Positions 7,951-14,116 of a stretch of 16,027 nt of DNA are shown in pieces (within the stretch, counting starts at the first letter, position 1; every line of letters starts with the position of its first letter). The translations under genes and the position numbers were made by a program. This DNA comes from JAZSMS01 sp045536015 (GTDB lineage Bacteria; Bacillota; Clostridia; Christensenellales; QALW01). Location of the stretch: the NCBI GenBank assembly GCA_045536015.1, contig JAZSMS010000045.1, positions 1 through 16,027 of the forward strand, written 5' to 3'. The notes beneath the pieces were generated by a model, which saw only the letters and a program-made list of their open reading frames with translations, was not told the DNA's origin and did not search any database.

Positions 7951-8074
7951 TGGATAAAAGAAACTACGAAACAAAAAACAAGGAGGTATAGTATCATCTT
8001 TGTTATTTGTGTAAAAAAAAAGCAAATCGTTTCGCAAAAAGAGTAAAAAATTTTTAGATTAAGTGTTTTTAAAC

Positions 8075-8103
8075 TTGACATTAGGTGGATTGAATTATAA
8101 AAT
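8075..8103 (+). promoter_or_regulatory. promoter of the CoA-transferase operon
   Basis: TTGACA (8075-8080), a 17-base spacer and TAAAAT (8098-8103) precede the CoA-transferase start by about 35 bases. A TATAAT at 8103-8108 overlaps but would need a 22-base spacer. The 124 bases between this and the thiolase promoter (7951-8074) hold no gene and are the likely shared control region. Confidence 0.75.
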
Positions 8104-8138
8104 ATAATGTTGAATAGTTAATTTTTAGGAGGCATAAA

Positions 8139-9383
8139 ATGAAGCCACTTGAGGGAATAAAAGTTTTAGATCTTACAACATTTGTTGCCGCACCGTTTTG
8201 TGCAAGAATGCTTGGCGATTTAGGTGCAACCGTTATTAAAATTGAACGTGCCCAGGGTGATGCCTGGCGTGAAACTGCACGCAACTTTAACGTTAAGCAC
8301 TTTGGAGATAAGATGAACCCGATTTTTGATATTTACAATTCGGGCAAAAAGATGATAGCACTTGATTTGAAAAGCGAAGAGGGCAAGGAAATCTTCTGGA
8401 AGCTTTTAGCAGAGGCTGACGTGTTTGTTACAAATAACCGTCCCGAAGCGCTAAAGCGTCTTGGAATTTCGTATGAAGACGTAAAGGACAAATATCCAAA
8501 GCTTATTTATGCACTTGTGCTTGGCTATGGCGAAAAAGGACCCGAAGCAAGCATACCTGCATTCGATGTAACGGCATTCTGGACAAGAAGTGGTTTCTTG
8601 CGTGATATGGCACTTACCGATAACGGCTATCAGCCGCTTATGCCACCTTCAGCAGCAGGCGATACTATTACGGGAACAAACTTATGCGCAATGGTTTGTG
8701 CTGCGCTTTTCAGAAGAGAACGTACCGGCAAGGGTGATTTTGTGCGTTCCTGCTTATATCAAAACGGAATTTTTACATTTGGAACAATGCAGCTTGCAAC
8801 ACAGCTTCCGGATGGAAGAGAATATCCCCGTGCTCGTTCGGCAGGCGGCTCGGCAGGCGGAATTACGGGAACTTATAAATGCAAAGATGACGAATGGCTG
8901 TTTATGGCAAACGGCGGTTCGGCGGCATTTTTACCAAAGATATTCAATATGATAGGCCGTCCCGACCTTATTGAAGATAAGCGTTATATGGATAAGGATG
9001 AGTCATCTAAGCCTGAAAATATATTGGGTATTTTACATATTCTTCAGGATGCATTTTTGCAAAAGCCAAGACAGGAGTGGCTTGACCTTGCGCGCGAATT
9101 TGATATTCCCGTTGTTAAGATGAACCATTTTTGCGAAACGGCAACCGACGAGCAGGCAATTGCAAACGGCTTTATGCGCCAGATGGAATATCCAAGCGGC
9201 GAAAGCATAATGATGCCCTCGGCACCAATAATAATGGATTCGGTTGGTGAGGTTGAAACCAAGATAACCGCTTCGGTAGGCGCAGATACCTTAGAGGTTT
9301 TAACACAATTAGGCTATAAAAAAGAACAAATAGATAAACTTGCACAAAGCGGTGCGGTTTATTTAGGAAAAGAGGTAAAATAA
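8139..9383 (+). CDS. family III (CaiB/BaiF-type) CoA-transferase
   Basis: The 414-residue protein is a full-length family III CoA-transferase. The N-terminus MKPLEGIKVLDLTTFVAAP with GATVIKIE and LDLKSEEGKEI is typical. The likely catalytic Asp is Asp175 in AAGDTITGT, where the family forms its acyl-aspartyl intermediate. The KYPKL...GYGEKGP...FDVTAF region (about 118-147) recalls the HadA/FldA subgroup, which handles 2-hydroxy acids in amino-acid fermentation, but no dehydratase genes are adjacent. The family moves CoA between an acyl-CoA and a free acid without using ATP. It is first in an operon with an SDR (1-base gap) and a hydroxyacyl-CoA dehydrogenase, so its product is probably oxidised or reduced by them. 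AGGAGG at 8127-8132 gives a clear start. Confidence 0.9.
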   Translation: MKPLEGIKVLDLTTFVAAPFCARMLGDLGATVIKIERAQGDAWRETARNFNVKHFGDKMNPIFDIYNSGKKMIALDLKSEEGKEIFWKLLAEADVFVTNNRPEALKRLGISYEDVKDKYPKLIYALVLGYGEKGPEASIPAFDVTAFWTRSGFLRDMALTDNGYQPLMPPSAAGDTITGTNLCAMVCAALFRRERTGKGDFVRSCLYQNGIFTFGTMQLATQLPDGREYPRARSAGGSAGGITGTYKCKDDEWLFMANGGSAAFLPKIFNMIGRPDLIEDKRYMDKDESSKPENILGILHILQDAFLQKPRQEWLDLAREFDIPVVKMNHFCETATDEQAIANGFMRQMEYPSGESIMMPSAPIIMDSVGEVETKITASVGADTLEVLTQLGYKKEQIDKLAQSGAVYLGKEVK

Positions 9384-9384
9384 T

Positions 9385-10134
9385 ATGGGAAAACTTGATA
9401 ACAAAATAGCAGTTATAACCGGCGCAGGAAAAGGCATAGGTAAGGCGATTGCCAAACGTTTTTTACAAGACGGTGTTGCAGGTCTTGCGATTTTAGAAAT
9501 GGATGCCGAATTAGGCGAAAAAACTGCAAAAGAGTTTGATCCAAGCGGCGAGAAAGTTATTTCGGTTCAGTGCGACGTTTCTAAACAAGAAGTAGTTCAC
9601 GAAGCTTTTAAAAAGGTTTATGAAAAGTTTGGCAAAGTAGATATTCTGGTTAACAACGCGGGCATTACCCGCGATGCTATGTTCCACAAAATGAGCATTG
9701 AACAGGCAAAGCTTGTTATGGACGTTCATTTTTACGGTACTTTTTATTGCTGTCAGGAGGTTGTTGGCGCAATGCGTGAGCAAGGCTACGGCAAGATAGT
9801 AAATATTTCGTCAGTTTCGGCACTTGGTAACATTGGTCAGAGCAACTATACTGCTGCAAAATCAGCAATCGAGGGTCTTACCCGTACACTTGCTATGGAG
9901 TGCGGTAGAAAAAATATTACTGTTAACTGCATTGCTCCCGGTATGATTGATACCGATATTTTAAAGACTATCCCCGAGGATATTTTAAAGGCAAAAATAA
10001 ATTCTGTTCCTATGCAGCGTCTTGGTGATCCAAGTGAGGTTGCTTCGGTTGCTTCGTTCTTGGCAAGTGATGATTCTTCATGGGTAACGGGTAATGTTAT
10101 TCTCTGCTGCGGCGGACAAAAAATTAAAGTATAA
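9385..10134 (+). CDS. SDR-family 3-oxoacyl reductase, FabG-like
   Basis: The 249-residue protein is a classical short-chain dehydrogenase. It has TGAGKGIG for the nucleotide (12-19), NNAG (90-93), and a catalytic triad Ser142, Tyr155, Lys159 (YTAAK). The sequence NAGITRDAMFHKMS is close to FabG and acetoacetyl-CoA reductases, which reduce 3-oxoacyl-ACP or -CoA to the (R)-3-hydroxy form with NAD(P)H. No fatty-acid synthesis genes are nearby and it sits between a CoA-transferase and a hydroxyacyl-CoA dehydrogenase, so a CoA thioester substrate is more likely than ACP. The start is one base after the preceding stop, with GAGGT (9372-9376) inside the previous gene. Cofactor preference was not resolved. 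Confidence 0.88.
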   Translation: MGKLDNKIAVITGAGKGIGKAIAKRFLQDGVAGLAILEMDAELGEKTAKEFDPSGEKVISVQCDVSKQEVVHEAFKKVYEKFGKVDILVNNAGITRDAMFHKMSIEQAKLVMDVHFYGTFYCCQEVVGAMREQGYGKIVNISSVSALGNIGQSNYTAAKSAIEGLTRTLAMECGRKNITVNCIAPGMIDTDILKTIPEDILKAKINSVPMQRLGDPSEVASVASFLASDDSSWVTGNVILCCGGQKIKV

Positions 10135-10149
10135 TTAAGGAGAAAAAAG

Positions 10150-11007
10150 ATGGAAATTAAAAAGGTATGCGTTATTGGTGGAGGCCTAATGGGACGTCAG
10201 ATTGCGCTTAATACTGCAATTTATCCCTATGAGGTAACAGTTTTTGATTCAAACGAGCTTGTTCGTGCTGACGTTGAAAAATGGAAGGAAGGCTATCTTG
10301 CAGGCAGAATTGAAAAAGGCAGAATGACGCCCGAGCAGGTAGAAGAAATTAAAGGCAGATTTAAAGTTTGTGCAACTTTAGAAGAAGCGCTTATAGATTG
10401 CGATCTTGTTATTGAAGCAATAGTCGAGCGTGAGGATATCAAGCGCGAGGTATTTAAGCAGGTTGATGCACTTGTTCGTGAGGATACAATTATTGCCACT
10501 AATTCAAGCCGTCTTGTTTCTTCGATATTTGCAAATGATATTTCTAATCCTTCGCGTTTAGCAAACCTTCACTACTTTAACCCTGCGCTTGTTATGAAAT
10601 TAGTTGAGGTTGTTCGCGGCGAGCACGTTTCAAGTGAAACTGCACAGGCACTTTATGATTTTGCGGCAAAAACGGGTAAAAAGCCTATTATGATAAACAA
10701 AGAGATTGACGGTTTTGTTGTTAATCGTATTCTTGCGGCAATAAATGACGAGGCACGTTGGCTTGTTCAAGAGGGCTACTGCACACCTCAGGAGGTTGAC
10801 ATTGCCTGCGAGAACGGACTTAATCATCCTATGGGACCGTTCCGCTTAAACGATTTAACGGGTATTGACTTAACTTATGATATTATGAACCGCCGTTATG
10901 AATCAACCGGTGAAAAACCCAAGGGATATGATCTTATTAAAGGTATGTACGAAAAAGGCTATTACGGTAAAAAAACCGGTAAAGGCTTTTACGATTATGA
11001 AAAATAA
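10150..11007 (+). CDS. 3-hydroxyacyl-CoA dehydrogenase
   Basis: The 285-residue protein has the length and fold order of a monofunctional 3-hydroxyacyl-CoA dehydrogenase (Hbd/PaaH type). The NAD site is GGGLMG (10-15). TNSS (117-120) carries the conserved Ser, and LHYFNPALVMKLVEVV (140-155) carries His141 and Glu153. DGFVVNRIL follows with Asn192. The C-terminal domain ends in GKGFYDYEK. The family interconverts (S)-3-hydroxyacyl-CoA and 3-ketoacyl-CoA with NAD(P). Usual neighbours in butyrate operons (crotonase, acyl-CoA dehydrogenase, Etf) are absent. It is last in the operon, with AAGGAG (10137-10142) upstream. No terminator was found after it, so some transcripts may read into the aro leader. 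Confidence 0.9.
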   Translation: MEIKKVCVIGGGLMGRQIALNTAIYPYEVTVFDSNELVRADVEKWKEGYLAGRIEKGRMTPEQVEEIKGRFKVCATLEEALIDCDLVIEAIVEREDIKREVFKQVDALVREDTIIATNSSRLVSSIFANDISNPSRLANLHYFNPALVMKLVEVVRGEHVSSETAQALYDFAAKTGKKPIMINKEIDGFVVNRILAAINDEARWLVQEGYCTPQEVDIACENGLNHPMGPFRLNDLTGIDLTYDIMNRRYESTGEKPKGYDLIKGMYEKGYYGKKTGKGFYDYEK

Positions 11008-11019
11008 TTTAATAAATTG

Positions 11020-11048
11020 TTGACAAAACGCTTGTTTAGTGATATTAT
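11020..11048 (+). promoter_or_regulatory. promoter of the aromatic amino-acid operon
   Basis: A perfect -35 TTGACA (11020-11025), a 17-base spacer and -10 TATTAT (11043-11048) lie 13 bases after the preceding gene. The transcript would begin near 11055, giving a leader of about 175 bases before the aroF start codon. A 13-base palindrome (11039-11051) covers the -10 box. Confidence 0.85.
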
Positions 11049-11051
11049 CAC
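11039..11051. promoter_or_regulatory. palindrome over the aro -10 box, possible operator
   Basis: GTGATA and TATCAC are perfect 6-base inverted arms around a single T. They straddle the -10 hexamer of the aro promoter, where a bound repressor would block polymerase. AT-rich palindromes can arise by chance around a -10 box, and no regulator gene is adjacent. Confidence 0.3.
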
Positions 11052-11081
11052 GATAATAAAAGTTTAAATGGAGCAAAAATT

Positions 11082-11153
11082 ATGAAAAACACTTTTAGCA
11101 TCGCTTATTTTTACTTTTACTTTACTATTGATTGTAGTAAGGTTAGTTTGTGA
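11082..11153 (+). CDS. Tyr/Phe-rich leader peptide of the aro operon attenuator
   Basis: This 23-codon ORF has its own GGAG (11070-11073) eight bases before the ATG. It ends at TGA 11151-11153, well before aroF. Residues 8-14 read AYFYFYF: alternating Tyr and Phe codons TAT TTT TAC TTT TAC TTT at 11106-11123, with another Phe at residue 5. Seven of 23 residues are Phe or Tyr and none is Trp. It lies in the mRNA leader between a consensus promoter and an intrinsic terminator in front of a DAHP synthase gene. The peptide is probably only a sensor. Ribosomes would slow at these codons when charged tRNA-Tyr or tRNA-Phe is scarce. The E. coli pheA leader peptide is an established analogue with a Phe run. 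The stop codon lies inside the antiterminator strand. Confidence 0.88.
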   Translation: MKNTFSIAYFYFYFTIDCSKVSL

Positions 11154-11156
11154 TGC
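11098..11156 (+). promoter_or_regulatory. upstream leader pairing (anti-antiterminator)
   Basis: Two nested helices can form. The inner hairpin pairs 11119-11128 with 11134-11143 (10 bp including two G-U pairs, 5-base loop). The outer helix pairs GCATCGC (11098-11104) with GTGATGC (11150-11156), 7 bp with one G-U pair. Together they occupy 11141-11143 and 11150-11156 of the antiterminator strand. A ribosome stalled in the Tyr/Phe run (11106-11123) would cover both 5' arms and prevent this structure. The pairing was drawn by hand without energies. Confidence 0.62.
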
Positions 11157-11194
11157 ATAAATTTAAGTGATTTTTATTGCGGCACAGATTGACC
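11141..11194 (+). promoter_or_regulatory. antiterminator helix of the aro attenuator
   Basis: GGTTAGTTTGTGATGCA (11141-11157) can pair with 11178-11194. There are 12 continuous pairs (11141-11152 with 11183-11194, three of them G-U), one A-G mismatch (11153/11182) and 4 further pairs (11154-11157 with 11178-11181, one of them G-U). This takes up the entire 5' arm (11180-11188) and the loop of the terminator, so the two structures exclude each other. The leader stop codon at 11151-11153 lies in the 5' strand. A ribosome finishing the leader peptide would therefore mask it and favour termination. Confidence 0.75.
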
Positions 11195-11210
11195 TCTGTG
11201 CCGTTTTTTT
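11180..11210 (+). terminator. attenuator terminator upstream of aroF
   Basis: CGGCACAGA (11180-11188) and TCTGTGCCG (11195-11203) form a perfect 9-bp GC-rich stem with a 6-base loop, followed by seven T. It lies 27 bases past the leader stop codon and ends 5 bases before the AAGGAGG of aroF. It therefore interrupts the transcript of the operon it precedes, which is the position expected of an attenuator. Confidence 0.92.
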
Positions 11211-11229
11211 AATTCAAGGAGGAACAAAA

Positions 11230-12231
11230 ATGATAGTTGTAATGAAGGCGGGCGTCCAAAAGGAAAAGCAGGATCAGCTTATAGAATGGCTTAAGGGTAT
11301 GGGGCTTGGAATACATATTTCCGAGGGCGAATACCAGACGGTACTTGGCCTTATAGGTGATACGACAAAGGTTGATACCGAATTGGTAGAAAGCCTTGAA
11401 ATTGTTGACACGGTTAAACGTGTTTCAGAGACGTTTAAGTGCTGCAATAGAAAATTTCATCCTGAAGACACTATCGTTAAAGTTGGCGATACGCTTATTG
11501 GCGGCGGCAATTTTGCGCTTATTGCAGGACCTTGCTCGGTTGAATCGGAAGAGCAGATAGTTGAGGTTGCAAAGGCTGTTAAGGCAGCAGGCGCAACAAT
11601 GCTTCGCGGTGGTGCGTTTAAGCCAAGAACCTCACCGTACGATTTCCAAGGCTTAAAGGGTGAGGGCATAGAAATGTTAAAGATAGCACGTAAAGAAACG
11701 GGACTTCCTATTGTTACCGAGATTATGAGCGTTGCTGATTTAGAACTTTTTGCCGATGTTGACGTTTTGCAGGTTGGCGCAAGAAATATGCAAAACTTTG
11801 ACCTTTTAAAAGAGCTTGGAAAAACAAAAAAAGCAATACTTTTAAAGCGTGGACTTGCAAATACGCTTAAAGAGTTGCTTATGAGTGCTGAATATATTAT
11901 GGCAAGCGGAAACGAAAATGTTATTCTGTGCGAGCGCGGTATAAGAACGTATAGCGATTATTTGCGAAACACCCTTGATTTAGCCGCAGTTCCTATGCTT
12001 CACGAGCTTACACATCTTCCTGTAATAGTTGACCCAAGTCACGCAACGGGCTTGTCACGTATGGTTTCGCCTATGGCACTTTCGGCTGCGGCTTGCGGTG
12101 CTGACGGACTTATTATCGAGGTTCATAACGATCCTATCCACGCTCTTTGCGATGGTGCGCAGTCACTTAAACCCGAGGAATTTGCTACACTTGCAAAAAA
12201 AATAGACGCACTTAGAAAGGCAATATTATGA
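11230..12231 (+). CDS. aroF: 3-deoxy-7-phosphoheptulonate (DAHP) synthase, type I-beta
   Basis: The start is ATG 11230, behind AAGGAGG (11216-11222). The longer frame opening at GTG 11167 would run through the terminator and is rejected. The 333-residue enzyme has a small N-terminal ferredoxin-like domain (about 1-70) ahead of the TIM barrel (about 80-333). This is the type I-beta layout of the Thermotoga enzyme, where that domain gives Tyr/Phe feedback inhibition. Visible motifs are GPCSVES with Cys102, LRGGAFKPRTSPY (125-137), DPSHATG with His271, and EVHNDP...CDGAQSL with Glu297 and Asp308, which includes the metal ligands. It condenses PEP with erythrose-4-phosphate, the first shikimate step, in the cytoplasm. 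It is first in the operon, behind the Tyr/Phe attenuator, and overlaps tyrA by 4 bases (ATGA). Confidence 0.95.
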   Translation: MIVVMKAGVQKEKQDQLIEWLKGMGLGIHISEGEYQTVLGLIGDTTKVDTELVESLEIVDTVKRVSETFKCCNRKFHPEDTIVKVGDTLIGGGNFALIAGPCSVESEEQIVEVAKAVKAAGATMLRGGAFKPRTSPYDFQGLKGEGIEMLKIARKETGLPIVTEIMSVADLELFADVDVLQVGARNMQNFDLLKELGKTKKAILLKRGLANTLKELLMSAEYIMASGNENVILCERGIRTYSDYLRNTLDLAAVPMLHELTHLPVIVDPSHATGLSRMVSPMALSAAACGADGLIIEVHNDPIHALCDGAQSLKPEEFATLAKKIDALRKAIL

Positions 12232-13061
12232 CCGTAGGAATAGTAGGGCTTGGTCTTATAGGTGGCTCGCTTGCAAAGGCGTATTCACTTGCGGGCGAAA
12301 ATGTTTTAGCGTTTGACGTTGACGCTTCTACCTGCGCGCTTGCCAAAATTACCGAAGCGGTTAATGGTGATTTAAACGAAAACACTATTCCGACCTGTGA
12401 TCTTATTTTGCTGTGTGTTTATCCGCAGGCAGCGATTGAATATATGAAAAATAATGCCGAATTTTTTAATAGTGATACTGTTGTTATTGACTGTTGCGGA
12501 ATTAAACGAGAGGTTGTTGCGGCGGGCGAAAAAATTGCAAAAGAATATGGCTTTACGTTTGTAGGCGGTCATCCGATGGCAGGAACACAATATTCGGGCT
12601 TTAAGTATGCAAAGTCTGATTTGTTTGTTGGTGCACCCATGGTAATTGTTCCGCCTAAATTTGATGACATAAACCTTTTAGATAAAATTAAAAAATTGCT
12701 TGCGCCTGCAGGCTTTGGCAGTATAAGCGTTACTACTGCGCAAAAGCACGACGAAATGATAGCATTTACATCGCAATTAGCGCATGTTGTTTCAAGTGCG
12801 TATATAAAAAGTCCTACTGCAAAGCTTCATAAGGGCTTTTCGGCAGGAAGTTATAAGGATATGACACGCGTTGCATGGCTTAATCCTAAGATGTGGACCG
12901 AGCTTTTTTTAGATAATAGTGATTACCTTGCGCGCGAGCTTGATGCGCTTATTGATAATTTAAACGATTATAAGCAAGCAATTATTCAAAAAGACAGCGA
13001 AAAACTGTATCAGCTTTTGCTTGAGGGCAAATTGCAAAAAGAGGAAATTGACGGAAAATGA
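12228..13061 (+). CDS. tyrA: prephenate dehydrogenase
   Basis: The 277-residue protein has an N-terminal Rossmann motif GLGLIGGS (7-14). It also has GGHPMAGT with His115, the HDEMIAFTSQLAHV segment (His174, Ser182, His186) and DMTRVAWLNPKMW (211-223). These are hallmarks of NAD(P)-dependent prephenate dehydrogenases. It converts prephenate to 4-hydroxyphenylpyruvate, the precursor of tyrosine. There is no fused chorismate mutase and no C-terminal ACT domain, so Tyr feedback probably acts at AroF or through attenuation. Arogenate specificity cannot be excluded. The start overlaps the aroF stop as ATGA and the end overlaps aroB the same way, suggesting translational coupling. Confidence 0.94.
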   Translation: MTVGIVGLGLIGGSLAKAYSLAGENVLAFDVDASTCALAKITEAVNGDLNENTIPTCDLILLCVYPQAAIEYMKNNAEFFNSDTVVIDCCGIKREVVAAGEKIAKEYGFTFVGGHPMAGTQYSGFKYAKSDLFVGAPMVIVPPKFDDINLLDKIKKLLAPAGFGSISVTTAQKHDEMIAFTSQLAHVVSSAYIKSPTAKLHKGFSAGSYKDMTRVAWLNPKMWTELFLDNSDYLARELDALIDNLNDYKQAIIQKDSEKLYQLLLEGKLQKEEIDGK

Positions 13062-14116
13062 AAAAAATCGAAGTAAATGCGTCAAAAAAATACAATATAA
13101 TAATTTCATCAGGAATTTTATCAAATGCGGCAGAATACGTGCAAGAGGTTGCAAAGGGCAAAAATGCCGTAATAGTTTCGGATGATATCGTCTTTGAATT
13201 ATACGGTAATATTTTAAAGCAAAGTCTTGAAAAAAGCGGCTATAACGTTTTAGAATTTGTGTTTGCTAATGGCGAACAGTCTAAAAATATAGATACCTAT
13301 AAACAACTGCTTGATAAAATGTATAAAAACCGCATAACCCGCGCCGATAGCATTATTGCTCTTGGTGGCGGTGTTGTTGGTGATCTTGCAGGCTTTGCGG
13401 CGGCAACGTACCAAAGGGGGATAGGCTTTGTGCAAGTTCCTACCACGTTGCTTGCGGCGGTCGATTCTTCGGTAGGTGGAAAAACCGCAATAGATTTAGA
13501 CGGCGGTAAAAATCAGGTGGGCGCATTTTATCAGCCAGACCTTGTTTTGTGCGATATTGATACGCTTAAAACGCTTCCGCCCGAGCAGTATGCCTGTGGC
13601 GCGGCAGAGGTTATAAAATATTCAATTCTCTTTAGTAAAGAAATGTTTAAAAGCCTGATGGAAACGCCTTTGGCAGAGCAAGAGGAAGAAATAATTGAAC
13701 AATGCGTTTGTGCAAAGCGCGATATCGTTCAAAAAGATGAATTTGATATTGGTGAGCGAATGCTTTTAAATTTGGGCCACACGGTAGGTCATGCTATCGA
13801 AACGTGCTCGGAGTTTAAAATACTTCACGGACAAGCAGTTGCAATGGGAATTGAAATAATTGCAAAAAGTGCTTGTGCGCAGGGCTTTTTGAATAAAAAA
13901 ATGCTTGATAGTATCTTGGGAATTTTGCAAAAATATAATTTAAAAAGAAAAACCGAGTTTTCGGCAAAGCAATTGATAAACGAAATTCTGGCAGATAAAA
14001 AGGCAACGGGAAATGAAGTAAATCTTATAGTTCCATATAACATAGGTGAGTGCAAAATAGTTAAGGTAAAAAATCAAGACCTTGAAAAATGGCTCATTTG
14101 CGGAGGAATAAAATGA
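13058..14116 (+). CDS. aroB: 3-dehydroquinate synthase
   Basis: The 352-residue protein has typical length and the full set of motifs. They are GGGVVGDLAGFAAATYQRG (103-121), PTTLLAAVDSSVGGKTAID (128-146), KNQVGAF (151-157), and Zn ligands Glu184 (CGAAEVIKY), His241/His245 (NLGHTVGHAIE) and His257 (HGQAVAMG). It uses NAD+ and a divalent metal to cyclise DAHP into 3-dehydroquinate, the second shikimate step. It overlaps tyrA by 4 bases upstream and aroA by 4 bases downstream. Confidence 0.96.
   Translation: MKKIEVNASKKYNIIISSGILSNAAEYVQEVAKGKNAVIVSDDIVFELYGNILKQSLEKSGYNVLEFVFANGEQSKNIDTYKQLLDKMYKNRITRADSIIALGGGVVGDLAGFAAATYQRGIGFVQVPTTLLAAVDSSVGGKTAIDLDGGKNQVGAFYQPDLVLCDIDTLKTLPPEQYACGAAEVIKYSILFSKEMFKSLMETPLAEQEEEIIEQCVCAKRDIVQKDEFDIGERMLLNLGHTVGHAIETCSEFKILHGQAVAMGIEIIAKSACAQGFLNKKMLDSILGILQKYNLKRKTEFSAKQLINEILADKKATGNEVNLIVPYNIGECKIVKVKNQDLEKWLICGGIK

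Noticed and set aside
11153..11170. Five-codon ORF overlapping the leader stop as TGATG
   Set aside because: It is very short with no biased codon content. The overlap is easily explained by chance and by antiterminator pairing constraints.
11167..11229. N-terminal extension of aroF from GTG 11167
   Set aside because: It would translate through the terminator stem, has no ribosome binding site, and adds 21 residues foreign to the family. ATG 11230 has a perfect AAGGAGG.
11055..11229. T-box riboswitch before aroF
   Set aside because: No T-box consensus (AGGGUGGNACCGCG) and no long specifier hairpin is present, and the leader is too short. The Tyr/Phe ORF explains the region better.
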